Assembly: GCF_016031615.1 (NCBI RefSeq)
Contig: NZ_JACYXC010000001.1
Span: 2,666,001 to 2,730,000 of the forward strand
Direction: 5' to 3'
Length of the DNA: 64,000 nucleotides
DNA from: Streptomyces pactum
GTDB lineage: Bacteria; Actinomycetota; Actinomycetes; Streptomycetales; Streptomycetaceae
Shown here: positions 7,608 to 15,508 of the stretch, one piece after another
Layout of the letters: each line of letters opens with the position of its first letter
How positions within the stretch are numbered: position 1 is the first letter of the stretch
The notes under the pieces: generated by a model
Database searches by the model: none
The model's input: only the letters and a program-made list of their open reading frames with translations
What the model was told of the DNA's origin: nothing
Program-made: the position numbers and the translations under genes

Positions 7608-10232
7608 TCACAACAGGCCGTCCCACATCTGCTCCAGCAACACCGCCCACCAGTTGTCCGGCGCCGCCACCGCCATCGGGTCCAGCGCCGCCAGCTGCGC
7701 CTGGAAATCCACCGTCCAGCGCCCCGCCTGCTCCGGCGTCAGCCCGTACCGCAACCGCCACATCCGGCCCAGCAGCGTCATGCACCGCACGAACTCCGGC
7801 AGCCCGGTGTTCACGAACTGCGGCGGCACCGGCCCGCCGCCCGGCCCGGCCTCGATCGGCACCGCCACGATGTTCGCCGTGCCGTACTGCACACACAGCT
7901 GACGCCCGAAGTCGTTCCCCATCACCAGGTACGAACCCGCGTCCGACGCCGGCTGCACACCCCGCTCCGCCGCCAGCTCCGCCAGCGTCGGCACCGGCCG
8001 GCCCGGCTGCGCCTGCGCCCAGAAGAACGGCCCGAAGTCCACCGGCAGCCCCACCCAGACCAGCGTCTGCGCGACCACCTCCGGCACCCCCATCCGGGAC
8101 ACCGCCCGCTGGTCGAACCGGAACACCCCCTGCGGCCCGAACGCCCCCAGCAGCTCCTGCGCCACCACCTCCAGCGGCGCCGGCGCCATCCGCTGCACCT
8201 GGCCCGGATGCGGCAGCGGCACCCGGTTCGGCGCCGGCCGCGCCGGCCCGTCCGCCACCTGGTGCAGCTCACCCTGGTGCTCGATCAGGTGCCGCACACC
8301 CTGCTGCCGGGTCGCGTGGTCCCGCCCGTACGGCGCGGTGTGACTGATCCGCACCTGCGGCCACGACTCCCGGATCATCCGGGCACAGTACCCACCCGGC
8401 AGATCACACGACTCCAGCTCGGTGTGCAGCTCCAGCACCTGCTGCGGCGGCACGTTCATCGCCCGCAGCTCGTGCAGGATCTGCCACTCCGGATGCGGGG
8501 TGCCCGGCGCCGAACGACGGATGATCTGCTGCTCCGAACCGTCCTGCGCGCGGTACCGGAGCACCGCCATGTACCCCGGCCCCACCGTGGGCAGACCCGA
8601 CGGCTGCTGCGGATAACCGTACGGCGCGCCACCCGGCACCCCCGGAGCGCCCGGCCCCCCGGGAGCACCCGGCATGCCCGGCACCGGCTGGCCCGGCACA
8701 CCCATCCCCGGAGGCATCCCCGCCCCCGGAGGTATCCCCGGCGCCCCCCGGCATCCCGGAGCGCCCGGCGCACCGGCGAACATCGTCGCGGCACCGTGCA
8801 CCCCCCGGCGGCGGGGTACCGGGCGGCAGCAGCGGCGGCGTGTGCGGACCCGGACCCACCGGCCCCGGCACCCCCGGCGGCTGCGCACCCGGCTGCCCCG
8901 GCACACCGGGCACACCCGGCCCCGGCGGCGTACCCGGACCGCCGGCGAACATCGTCGCCGCGGCGTGTGCCCCGGGCGGTGCCCCAGGGCACACCAGGAG
9001 CACCGGGCACACCGGGAGCACCGGGCGGCTGCGGCTGATGAGGCACACCGGGAGCGCCCGGCGCACCCGGCGGCTGCGGACCGGGCTGACCCGGCTGACC
9101 GGACCCCGCGAACATCGTCGCGGCGGCATGCACCCCCGGCCAGAGCCCCCGGACCCCCCGGCTGCGCCCCGCCCGGACCGCCCGGAGCGCCCTCCGCGTC
9201 CAGCGCCGACACCAGCTGCGTGGGGACGTACCCGCCCGCCGGCGCTCCCGGCGCACCGGGACCCGACGGCGGCGGCGTGGGCGCCCCCTGCCCCGGCGCA
9301 CCGGGAGCGCCGGGAGCACCGGGCATGCCGGGCGCACCCGGCGGCGGCACCGGCGGCGCGCCCGGCACATCGGCCCCACCGGCACCACCCGGCACCACAC
9401 CAGGAGCACCAGAGGCACCGGGAGCACCCGGCGCCGCCGGGCCACCGGCCCCACCCGTATCCGCACTTCCGGACGCCCCCGCGCCCGGCAGATCCAGAGC
9501 CGGCGCGACAGCGGTCGGCGGCAGCGCACTCCCCCCGGACAGCAACTCCGTCTTGGCCTCCGGATGCACCCCCGGGCCGGGCACGTCCTCCTCGTCGAAA
9601 CCGGACAGCGGCGGAGCCAGCACCGTCGCCGGCGGTTCCACCGACCGGTCCCCGTCATCCGCACCACTGTTCGCGTCCGCCCACGGCGTCGCACCCGCCG
9701 GCACACCCGCACCGCCCGCGACCGCACCACCGTCACCACCGGACCCGGACCCCGCACCCGGGCCGGAACCCGACCCGCGCCCGGCCGCACCCGAACCCCC
9801 GCCACCGGTGGCATCCCGGCCACCCGACCGGCGATCCGGAATACCCATCGCGTCCGCCGCCTCCTGCAACCACTCCGGCGGCGTCAGCAGGAACGAGGTC
9901 GCGTTGAGATCGATCCGCTGCGGCGGAGCCTCCGGCGCGGCACCCGCCGGCTCCTCCACCACCCCGTACACCTCCTCGTACCGGCGGATCACCTCACCCA
10001 CCGGCAACGCCGGCCACAGCGTCGTCTCCCCGCTGTCCCGCGCGATGACCATCCGCGCCCCGTCCGCCGGATACCCCGACACCGGACCACCCTCGCGGTC
10101 CTCACCCCAGACCACGAACCCCAGGTCGAACTCCCGCACCCGCACCTCACGCTGCTGGTACGCGGGCACATCACCGTTGATCCACAGCTCCGCGCGCTGC
10201 TGCGCCTGCGCGAACGTCACCACCGCGCTCAC
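7608..10232 (-). CDS. Predicted nucleic-acid deaminase fused to SUKH-4 immunity domain, with frame-switching Gly/Pro linker
   Basis: An 874-residue multidomain protein. Residues 18-92 form a small globular domain that loosely resembles YrhB/Imm35-like immunity proteins (weak). A Gly/Ala/Pro collagen-like linker follows. A deaminase-like domain then shows HPEW (codons 8484-8495) and C-x6-C (CDLPGGYC, Cys codons 8406-8408 and 8385-8387), as in XOO2897-type polymorphic-toxin deaminases. The C-terminal 180 residues match SUKH-4 (VGLPVDF, YLVMGNDFG, VNTGLPEFVRCM). GTG at 10232 overlaps the stop of the upstream WHH/SUKH-1 gene (GTGA) behind GGAGG, so the two are coupled. In the linker the frame changes three times, each time just before a repeated H(A/G)AATMFAG module (near 9133-9137, 8992-8999, 8801-8806). 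Removing one base at each point gives a continuous Gly-Pro linker. Domain calls are from motif recognition. Confidence 0.75.
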   Translation of the reverse strand: MSAVVTFAQAQQRAELWINGDVPAYQQREVRVREFDLGFVVWGEDREGGPVSGYPADGARMVIARDSGETTLWPALPVGEVIRRYEEVYGVVEEPAGAAPEAPPQRIDLNATSFLLTPPEWLQEAADAMGIPDRRSGGRDATGGGGSGAAGRGSGSGPGAGSGSGGDGGAVAGGAGVPAGATPWADANSGADDGDRSVEPPATVLAPPLSGFDEEDVPGPGVHPEAKTELLSGGSALPPTAVAPALDLPGAGASGSADTGGAGGPAAPGAPGASGAPGVVPGGAGGADVPGAPPVPPPGAPGMPGAPGAPGAPGQGAPTPPPSGPGAPGAPAGGYVPTQLVSALDAEGAPGGPGGAQPGGPGALAGGACRRDDVRGVRSAGSARSAAAGCAGRSRCASSAAAARCSRCARCSWCALGHRPGHTPRRRCSPAVRVRRRGRVCPVCRGSRVRSRRGCRGRWVRVRTRRRCCRPVPRRRGVHGAATMFAGAPGAPGCRGAPGIPPGAGMPPGMGVPGQPVPGMPGAPGGPGAPGVPGGAPYGYPQQPSGLPTVGPGYMAVLRYRAQDGSEQQIIRRSAPGTPHPEWQILHELRAMNVPPQQVLELHTELESCDLPGGYCARMIRESWPQVRISHTAPYGRDHATRQQGVRHLIEHQGELHQVADGPARPAPNRVPLPHPGQVQRMAPAPLEVVAQELLGAFGPQGVFRFDQRAVSRMGVPEVVAQTLVWVGLPVDFGPFFWAQAQPGRPVPTLAELAAERGVQPASDAGSYLVMGNDFGRQLCVQYGTANIVAVPIEAGPGGGPVPPQFVNTGLPEFVRCMTLLGRMWRLRYGLTPEQAGRWTVDFQAQLAALDPMAVAAPDNWWAVLLEQMWDGLL
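8777..9140 (-). repeat. Three-copy module encoding H(A/G)AATMFAG in the linker
   Basis: Three near-identical 25-30 bp blocks lie around 8777-8800, 8946-8972 and 9110-9135. Each encodes H(A/G)AATMFAG on the minus strand, but in three different reading frames. They are embedded in GAPG/PGQPG-type repeats and spaced about 165 bp apart, suggesting duplication of a roughly 165-bp linker unit. Confidence 0.8.
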
Positions 10233-11236
10233 CCCTCCACCGGAACGGCGTACGCGAAGCCGCCGTCCACCATCAGATGCGCCACCGTCTCCAGCTCCGG
10301 CGGATTCCCCGCCAGCCGCAGCAGAAAGGCGTCGAAGTCGTCACCGCACGGCAGCATCAGACGCTCCACCCGGTCGTGCACCGTCCAGCCGTCCCGGTCC
10401 CGGGCGTCGTCGTACGCGCAGAACCAGACCGAACCGATCCCCTCACCCTTCACCTTGACCGCTATCACCCCGCCCTGGACGAAACCGACGCCCAGGAAGT
10501 CCTTGGTGAAGTGGTCCCGCAGACACTTGTTGACGTACACCAGATCGTTGACGGCCGCCTCGTCACGCACCGTGAAGAACGGCTGGTCCACCAGCAGCCC
10601 CAGCTCCGGATCGAGCGCCGCACCCACCGGCGCACAACCACCCGCCGCCTTCAGGAACGCCCGGTACGAACCCGGCAACCGGTACCCCAGGTCCTCCTCG
10701 GCCCCCGCCACCTGCTCCTCGGTCACCGAGACACCCCGCTTGGGCAGACCGAAGTGCACCGGCTGCGTCTCCTGCAACGGCCGCGTGCCCCGCTTGTCCT
10801 GGTCGACCTGCGCGGTCGCCAGCCCGCCGTGATGCCGCAGCAACGCCTTCACCTCGACCGGCACCAGCTCCACCCGCCGCGTACCGGCCACGTGGTGCCA
10901 GGTCCAGCCGTGCGGCGTCGCCACCGAGGAGATGCCGTCCCACAACTCGTGACCCGCCGCGTGCAGAGCCGCGTTCGCCGACACGTAGTCCGTCAGCCGC
11001 AGCTCGTCCACCCCGAACCCCTCCGGCGGCTCCGCGATCTCGGCCGCCGCCCGGGCATAAGGAGAGAAATCCGGATAACCCCGCTCATCCACCCGCACCC
11101 CCCGAGGGAACCGGGCCGCCCGCACCGGATCCGGGAAATGCACGACCTGCCCGGCGTAGGCCGTGTTCGGTGGTGCGAACTGTCCCCCATCCGGGCGACT
11201 GGGAGGTGCCCCCAGCCCTGGCCGACCTGTCGTCAT
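10229..11236 (-). CDS. WHH/HNH-type nuclease domain fused to SUKH-1 (SMI1/KNR4) domain
   Basis: A 335-residue fusion. Residues about 45-142 look like a WHH-type HNH/endonuclease-VII toxin domain: PDFSPYA, the motif W113-H114-H115, ELVPVEV and H135-H136-GG, in the order seen in bacterial polymorphic toxins. Residues about 168-320 are a SUKH-1 (SMI1/KNR4) domain, with VTEEQVAGAEEDLGYRLPGSY and a downstream DFLGVGFVQGG strand region. Toxin and immunity-like domains are thus on one chain, so the product may be self-inhibited. It is translationally coupled (4-bp GTGA overlap) to the downstream deaminase/SUKH-4 gene and divergent from the YwqJ/SUKH-3 pair. No signal peptide or secretion domain is visible. 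Homology of the nuclease part is motif-based. Confidence 0.78.
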   Translation of the reverse strand: MTTGRPGLGAPPSRPDGGQFAPPNTAYAGQVVHFPDPVRAARFPRGVRVDERGYPDFSPYARAAAEIAEPPEGFGVDELRLTDYVSANAALHAAGHELWDGISSVATPHGWTWHHVAGTRRVELVPVEVKALLRHHGGLATAQVDQDKRGTRPLQETQPVHFGLPKRGVSVTEEQVAGAEEDLGYRLPGSYRAFLKAAGGCAPVGAALDPELGLLVDQPFFTVRDEAAVNDLVYVNKCLRDHFTKDFLGVGFVQGGVIAVKVKGEGIGSVWFCAYDDARDRDGWTVHDRVERLMLPCGDDFDAFLLRLAGNPPELETVAHLMVDGGFAYAVPVEG

Positions 11237-11444
11237 GGCGGTTCTGCCCCCTGCTCCTGCTGGCTGCTACGGACACACTATGCGGTGCCGGCACGCCTGA
11301 CTCAGCCCCCGCACCCACCGTGACCGCGACCACCCCCACGACGCGCCGGGGGTGACCTGACTTCCGCACCGCCCGCCCCATTTGGCAGGCTGACCCCCGC
11401 AACAGGGGGATTGCGCGCGGAATGCGCAGGGAGGGAAGCAGGGC

Positions 11445-11987
11445 ATGAAGACTACGGAGGGTCGCGGCGGCACAGCCGTGCCCGACCGGACCGGCGGAGA
11501 CCCCCGGCTGAGTTGGAGCGACACCGGAACGGCGGACGGACCACCCGTACTCCGGCACCGCCGGGACGGCATCCTGCCCACCATCGCCGCAGCCCTCACC
11601 GTCCGCGGCGAAACACTCACCTGCACCGCCGGACGCGGCGACCGGCCACCCGCCCTCCACCCCCTGGTGCAGGACTTCTTCGACACCCTCGGCACCGCAC
11701 AGCGCGAACGCTTCACCGGCCGCTGCCCCGAAGCGGTCCTCATCTCCCGCCACCTGCGCACCGTCGAGAGCAACCGCAGCAAACGCGCCGCCCGCAAACC
11801 ACTCAGCCAGAGCGAGGCCCGCCGCTCGCTCAAGCAGGCCCGCATCACCGCCCGCCGCATCCGCGAGGAGGGCGACCCCGAACACGGCGGCTACGCACCG
11901 CCCTGCCGGTCCTGCACCGCACTCCTGGCCCACTTCGGCGTCCACAGCGTCACCGGCGCCGACCACACCACGGCGGACCGGAGCTGA
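11445..11987 (+). CDS. YwqJ-like deaminase domain protein
   Basis: A 180-residue protein of the YwqJ-related deaminase family, known mainly from bacterial toxin systems. The zinc and catalytic motifs are visible as C94-P95-E96 (GRCPEAVLISRHLR) and P153-C154-x2-C157. The segment ARITARRIREEGDPEHGG precedes the second motif, as in the family. The first 65 residues are less conserved. A purine-rich GGGAGGG lies upstream of the ATG. The SUKH-3 gene begins 3 bp after the stop, so the two form a toxin/immunity-like pair in one operon. It has no secretion or pre-toxin domain, unlike classical secreted YwqJ toxins, so an intracellular role is possible. The substrate (nucleotide, RNA or DNA) is unknown. 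Confidence 0.8.
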   Translation: MKTTEGRGGTAVPDRTGGDPRLSWSDTGTADGPPVLRHRRDGILPTIAAALTVRGETLTCTAGRGDRPPALHPLVQDFFDTLGTAQRERFTGRCPEAVLISRHLRTVESNRSKRAARKPLSQSEARRSLKQARITARRIREEGDPEHGGYAPPCRSCTALLAHFGVHSVTGADHTTADRS

Positions 11988-11990
11988 CCC

Positions 11991-12488
11991 ATGCGCGCAT
12001 TCGAACGAACCGCCGCCACCCGCTTCCCCGTCGCCGTGGACGCCGCACTCCGCGACGCCGGCTGGCAACCCGGCCGCTGGGACATAAGGCAGGCCGAGGT
12101 GTGGGCCGACGCACTCCGCGCCCACGAGTCACCCGCCGGCCACCGGCACAGCGTCTTCCCCTCCGCCGTGGAGGCCTGGGCCGAGTTCGGCGGACTCCGG
12201 GTACGCCCCTCCGGCACCGGCCGGCAGATCGCCCCCACCCCCTTCCTCATCGACCCGATGCGCGGCCTCCACCTCGCCCGCACCCTCTCCGACCTCGGCC
12301 GGGCGCTGGGCACCGACTTCGCCCCGCTCGGCGAGGAGACGGACGGACAGGCACTGCTCGCCATCGACGCCGAGGGCCGCGTCTACAGCCTCGACCACAC
12401 CGGCGACTGGTACCTCGGCGCGGACATCGACGCAGCACTGACCACCCTGGTCACCGGCACCCTCCCGGCCCGCCTCACCCGCGCCTGA
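11991..12488 (+). CDS. SUKH-3 domain immunity-like protein
   Basis: A 165-residue protein matching the SUKH-3 family. A helical N-terminus (VDAALRDAGWQPGRWD) leads to FPSAVEAWAEFGGLRVRPSG, a FLIDP segment and a LGEETDGQALLAIDAEGRVYSL region near the C-terminus. SUKH proteins bind and neutralise diverse toxin domains, often nucleic-acid deaminases and nucleases. ATG at 11991 follows the YwqJ-like deaminase stop by 3 bp and has GGAG seven bases upstream, so it is almost certainly co-translated with it and is the obvious immunity partner. Confidence 0.85.
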   Translation: MRAFERTAATRFPVAVDAALRDAGWQPGRWDIRQAEVWADALRAHESPAGHRHSVFPSAVEAWAEFGGLRVRPSGTGRQIAPTPFLIDPMRGLHLARTLSDLGRALGTDFAPLGEETDGQALLAIDAEGRVYSLDHTGDWYLGADIDAALTTLVTGTLPARLTRA

Positions 12489-12489
12489 A

Positions 12490-12527
12490 CCCCGGCGCCC
12501 GGCCCCGGCCCCGGGCGGGCGCCGGGG
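12490..12527 (+). terminator. Possible terminator after the YwqJ/SUKH-3 operon
   Basis: A 12-bp GC stem (12490-12501 with 12516-12527) with a 14-nt loop begins 2 bp after the SUKH-3 stop. There is no T-tract, as is common for Streptomyces hairpin terminators. Confidence 0.5.
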
Positions 12528-12903
12528 CCGGTCGCCGCGGGTCGGCGGCCGCGGGGCCGGTGGCCGCGGGGGCCCGGTGGCCGCGGGGCCGCCGCACGGC
12601 CGTACTGTCGCGAGGTCGTGCCACCGCGAGGCCGTGCCGTCGCCAGGTCGTGTTGTCGCGCGGCCGGCCCCACGAGGCACCGACCGGGCACGACGGAGCG
12701 GTGACACTTCGGCGCCGCCGACGCACACCGGCCCCGGGCCATCGCCCGAGCCCCACCGAACCCCGGGCGCACCCGGGCGCCCTGGGCCCCAGGGCGCGCG
12801 GCGGCCATCACACCCCGCACCACCCGCCGCACGACGCGCACGCACCGCCCGCCGTACGCCACACGCCCCCGGCACCCCGAGCGCACCCCGCGGCCCGGAC
12901 CCC
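12528..12903. repeat. Gene-free gap with a short degenerate tandem repeat
   Basis: This gap lies between the converging SUKH-3 and histidine-kinase genes. At 12606-12654 it holds about three 16-17 bp copies of a TCGCGAGGTCGTGCC-like unit, flanked by GGCCGCGGGG-type low complexity. No gene or clear hairpin beyond 12527 was seen. Confidence 0.55.
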
Positions 12904-14253
12904 TCACACGCCGCCCGGCGCCGCCACACGGTCCGGTATCACCGCGGACACCCGGAAACCCCCCGCGTCGGTCGGCCCGGAGACGAACCCGCCCCCCAGC
13001 GTCGCCACCCGCTCCTTCATCCCCAGCAGTCCGTTGCCACCACTGGGCAGCCCGGCGTCCGCCGCACCACGCTCCGACGGCCCGTTCTCCACCAGCACCG
13101 CCACCTCCGCACTCCGCCGCGCCAGCCGCACCCGCGTGCGGGCCCCCGGCGCGTGCTTGTGCACATTGGTCAGCGCCTCCTGCACCACCCGGTACGCCGT
13201 CTGCTCCACCCGCGGCGCATAGCTCCGCTCGTCCCCCTCCACCGACAGCTCCACCACCATCCCCGCGGTCCGCGACTGCCCGACCAGCGCCTCCACCTCC
13301 GCCAGGCACGGCCCCCCGGCCGCCTCGTCCGCCGCCACCGACGCGGCCGCGGCCACCGACGCCAGCGGCGCCGACGCCCCCGCCGCACCCGGCCCCGCGG
13401 ACCCCGCACCGCCCGCCGGCACGTCGTGCGACCGGAGCACCCCCAGCATGGTCCGCAGCTCGGTCAGCGCCTGCCGGCCCATGTCGCCCACGAGCGCCGC
13501 GTTCTTCGACGCCTTCTCCGGATCCTTCAGCGCCACCGCCTGGAGCGCCGCCGCGTGCACCACCATCAGGCTCACCCGGTGCGCCACCACGTCGTGCATC
13601 TCCCGCGCGATCCGGGTGCGCTCCTCGTTACGCGCCCACTCGGCCCGCTCCTCGGCCCGCTCGGCCAGCAGCGACAGCTCCCGCTCCAGCCCGTCCGCAC
13701 GCTCCCGCAGGCTCTCCACCAGCCGCCGCCGCGCCCCCACGTACAACCCCAGAAGCACCGGCGGGGCGGTGACCCCCAGCGCCATCAGCGACGACACCAG
13801 CGGAGCCACCCAGACCGGCGGGTCCCAGCCGTCGCTCTCCATGTCCTGGTGGAAGCTGAGCATGGTGATGATCAGCGTGGCCACCACCGACATGCCCGCC
13901 AGCACCGCGGTGATCCGCCGGGGCACCTCCGACGCGGCCAGGGTGTACAGCCCCACCACCGCCAGCAGGAAACCCATCTCGGCCGGGGTCACCGCCACCG
14001 AGACCAGCACCACCGCGATCGGCCAGCGCCGCCGTACCAGCAGCGTCGATCCGACGACGACGCCCAGCGCCACCCCCAGCGCCACCGGCACCCCGGCGTC
14101 CCCCGCGAACGCCACGCCCTCCAGGCCGCACTCGGCCGCCGAGAGCACCGCCAGGGTGATGTCGAGCGCCGCACTCCGCCGCCGCGACCACCACCCCAGC
14201 CGTCTCCACGTGTGCGGCCCGCCCTGGTCGAGGGCTTCCCCCGTTCCGCTCAT
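12904..14253 (-). CDS. Sensor histidine kinase, HisKA_3 type (orphan)
   Basis: A 449-residue NarL-class sensor kinase. The N-terminal half has about five to six hydrophobic helices (residues 25-170) with no large extracellular loop, suggesting membrane or intramembrane sensing. A coiled coil leads into the H-box EERTRIAREMHDVVAHRVSLM, whose His is the expected phospho-site. The C-terminal ATPase shows the N-box region (QEALTNVHKHA) and the G-box GNGLLGMKERV. ATG at 14253 is chosen because the hydrophobic domain starts soon after; an open extension to 14421 overlaps the divergent gene. No LuxR-type response regulator is adjacent, which is unusual for this class, so its partner is probably elsewhere. 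Confidence 0.92.
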   Translation of the reverse strand: MSGTGEALDQGGPHTWRRLGWWSRRRSAALDITLAVLSAAECGLEGVAFAGDAGVPVALGVALGVVVGSTLLVRRRWPIAVVLVSVAVTPAEMGFLLAVVGLYTLAASEVPRRITAVLAGMSVVATLIITMLSFHQDMESDGWDPPVWVAPLVSSLMALGVTAPPVLLGLYVGARRRLVESLRERADGLERELSLLAERAEERAEWARNEERTRIAREMHDVVAHRVSLMVVHAAALQAVALKDPEKASKNAALVGDMGRQALTELRTMLGVLRSHDVPAGGAGSAGPGAAGASAPLASVAAAASVAADEAAGGPCLAEVEALVGQSRTAGMVVELSVEGDERSYAPRVEQTAYRVVQEALTNVHKHAPGARTRVRLARRSAEVAVLVENGPSERGAADAGLPSGGNGLLGMKERVATLGGGFVSGPTDAGGFRVSAVIPDRVAAPGGV

Positions 14254-14330
14254 ACGCACCAGACTACGTCCGGGCGCCACCGGTTTTCCCGGCGCACGGA
14301 GTCCCCCGGCGCATTCACATAAGCGGAACG

Positions 14331-14354
14331 TCACCACTTCGCTCGAACTGGTGA
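14331..14354. promoter_or_regulatory. 24-bp imperfect palindrome between kinase gene and HTH gene
   Basis: TCACCA-C-TTCG-CT-CGAA-C-TGGTGA is symmetric apart from one C/C pair. It lies in the 152-bp divergent spacer, about 50 bp before the ATG of the HTH protein, in a stretch noticeably richer in A/T. The position suits an operator for that DNA-binding protein or the kinase promoter. Inference only. Confidence 0.5.
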
Positions 14355-14405
14355 ATCGCCCAGATTTTCGACCTCGGAGCCCGCGGCGAGCCCGATGCTG
14401 GGCCC

Positions 14406-15299
14406 ATGGACGGAACACCACGACGCCGGGGCGGCGACGGGCTCGCCGGCCTCCTCAACGGCAGCACCGACTTCCACGCACTGCGCGCCCAGGCGGTCAC
14501 CCTCCGCCGGGAGGGTCTGAGCCGCAGGCAGATCCGCGACCGCCTCAAGATCCACAACAACGAGCTGCTCAACCGGTTGCTGGAGGGCGAGCCACCACCG
14601 GAGTGGACCCGGCGCCCCAACGCCAAGGACGACCTGCGCGCCAAGGCGCGGGAGCTGCGCTCGCAGGGCATGACCTACGACCAGATCCAGCTGGAGCTGG
14701 GGTGCTCCAAGAGCTCCATCTCCCTGTGGGTGCGCGATCTGCCGAAGCCCGAGCCCCGCCACTCACCCGAGGAACGTCGCAGGCTGCTCCAGGAGGGACG
14801 GATGCGCCTGCACGCCGCCCGGGAGCAGGCACGACAGGAGACCAAGCGCGCGGCGGCCCACGCACTGGGCGAGCTGTCCCACCGGGAGCTGTTCCTCGTA
14901 GGGGTGGCCCTCTACTGGGCGGAGGGAGCGAAGGACAAGCCCTACCGCCGACGCGAGCACCTGCAGTTCGTGAACAGTGACCCCGACGTGATCCGGGTGT
15001 ATCTGCGCTGGCTCGACCTGCTGGAGGTCCCTCCGGAACGCCGACGGTTCCGTGTCAGCATCCACGAGACCGCGGAGGTGTCGGCGGCGGAGCGCTTCTG
15101 GGCGGATCTGGTGGGCGTCGATGCGGCCGAATTCCAGCGCGCCACCCTCAAGAAACATCACGCCACAACCACACGCCGGAACACGGGCGACACCTACCGG
15201 GGCTGCCTCGTCGTGTCCGTCACCAGAAGCGCGGAGTTGTACCGTCGCATGGAGGGTGCTTGGTACGGCATAGTGGAGGGCGCCGAATCGGCGAACTAA
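14406..15299 (+). CDS. HTH DNA-binding protein with LAGLIDADG-like C-terminal region (function unknown)
   Basis: A 297-residue protein with two predicted helix-turn-helix units: LRREGLSRRQIRDRLKIHNN (about 38-57) and LRSQGMTYDQIQLELGCSKS (about 82-101). A basic helical linker follows. The C-terminal half runs ALYWAEGAKDK, LQFVNSDPDVIRVYLRWL, then a second similar unit ending ELYRRMEGAWYGI. This recalls LAGLIDADG-type homing-endonuclease folds (the WAEGAK segment at the usual LAGLIDADG position), but the acidic catalytic pair is not obviously complete. It sits directly upstream of tRNA-Gln. Codon use is less extremely GC-biased than its neighbours (more A/T at third positions from 14900 to 15250). 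The function is not recognised; it could be a transcription factor built on a domesticated endonuclease fold. Confidence 0.6.
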   Translation: MDGTPRRRGGDGLAGLLNGSTDFHALRAQAVTLRREGLSRRQIRDRLKIHNNELLNRLLEGEPPPEWTRRPNAKDDLRAKARELRSQGMTYDQIQLELGCSKSSISLWVRDLPKPEPRHSPEERRRLLQEGRMRLHAAREQARQETKRAAAHALGELSHRELFLVGVALYWAEGAKDKPYRRREHLQFVNSDPDVIRVYLRWLDLLEVPPERRRFRVSIHETAEVSAAERFWADLVGVDAAEFQRATLKKHHATTTRRNTGDTYRGCLVVSVTRSAELYRRMEGAWYGIVEGAESAN

Positions 15300-15328
15300 C
15301 CAGATGTCCGATTTAGCCCTTATTGCTA

Positions 15329-15400
15329 TCCCCTGTGGTGTAATGGGTAGCACAGCGGCCTTTGGAGCCGTTTGTCAAGGTTCGAGTCCTTGCAGGGGAG
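15329..15400 (+). tRNA. tRNA-Gln (anticodon TTG)
   Basis: A 72-nt cloverleaf. The acceptor TCCCCTG pairs with CAGGGGA, giving the U1-A72 pair typical of tRNA-Gln. The D arm contains GTAATGGGTAGC, the anticodon loop CTTTGGA reads TTG, and the T arm CAAGG-TTCGAGT-CCTTG is intact, with discriminator G. CCA is not encoded. It reads CAA, the rarer Gln codon in this GC-rich genome. Confidence 0.93.
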
Positions 15401-15410
15401 CTTGTTCGTT

Positions 15411-15439
15411 CGGGTCCTGACCGACTAGGTCAGGACCCG
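15411..15439 (+). terminator. Hairpin terminator after tRNA-Gln
   Basis: A perfect 12-bp stem (15411-15422 with 15428-15439) closes a 5-nt loop GACTA, ten bases after the tRNA end and upstream of glmU. There is no T-tract. Confidence 0.75.
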
Positions 15440-15508
15440 CGCTCGTTACCCCTGTAAAACGCACCGGTATCCTGCGGGTGTCCACCCCCGAAGCCGAAGG
15501 GCACACCC

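Noticed and set aside
8790..9140. Programmed ribosomal frameshifting as explanation of the linker frame changes
   Set aside because: No consistent slippery heptamer or downstream structure is shared by the three sites, and the same +1 pattern recurs in unrelated genes, pointing to run-length error or slippage.
12904..14421. Longer histidine-kinase start at 14421
   Set aside because: The extension overlaps the divergent HTH gene start and has no similarity to the kinase family; ATG at 14253 precedes the membrane domain directly.
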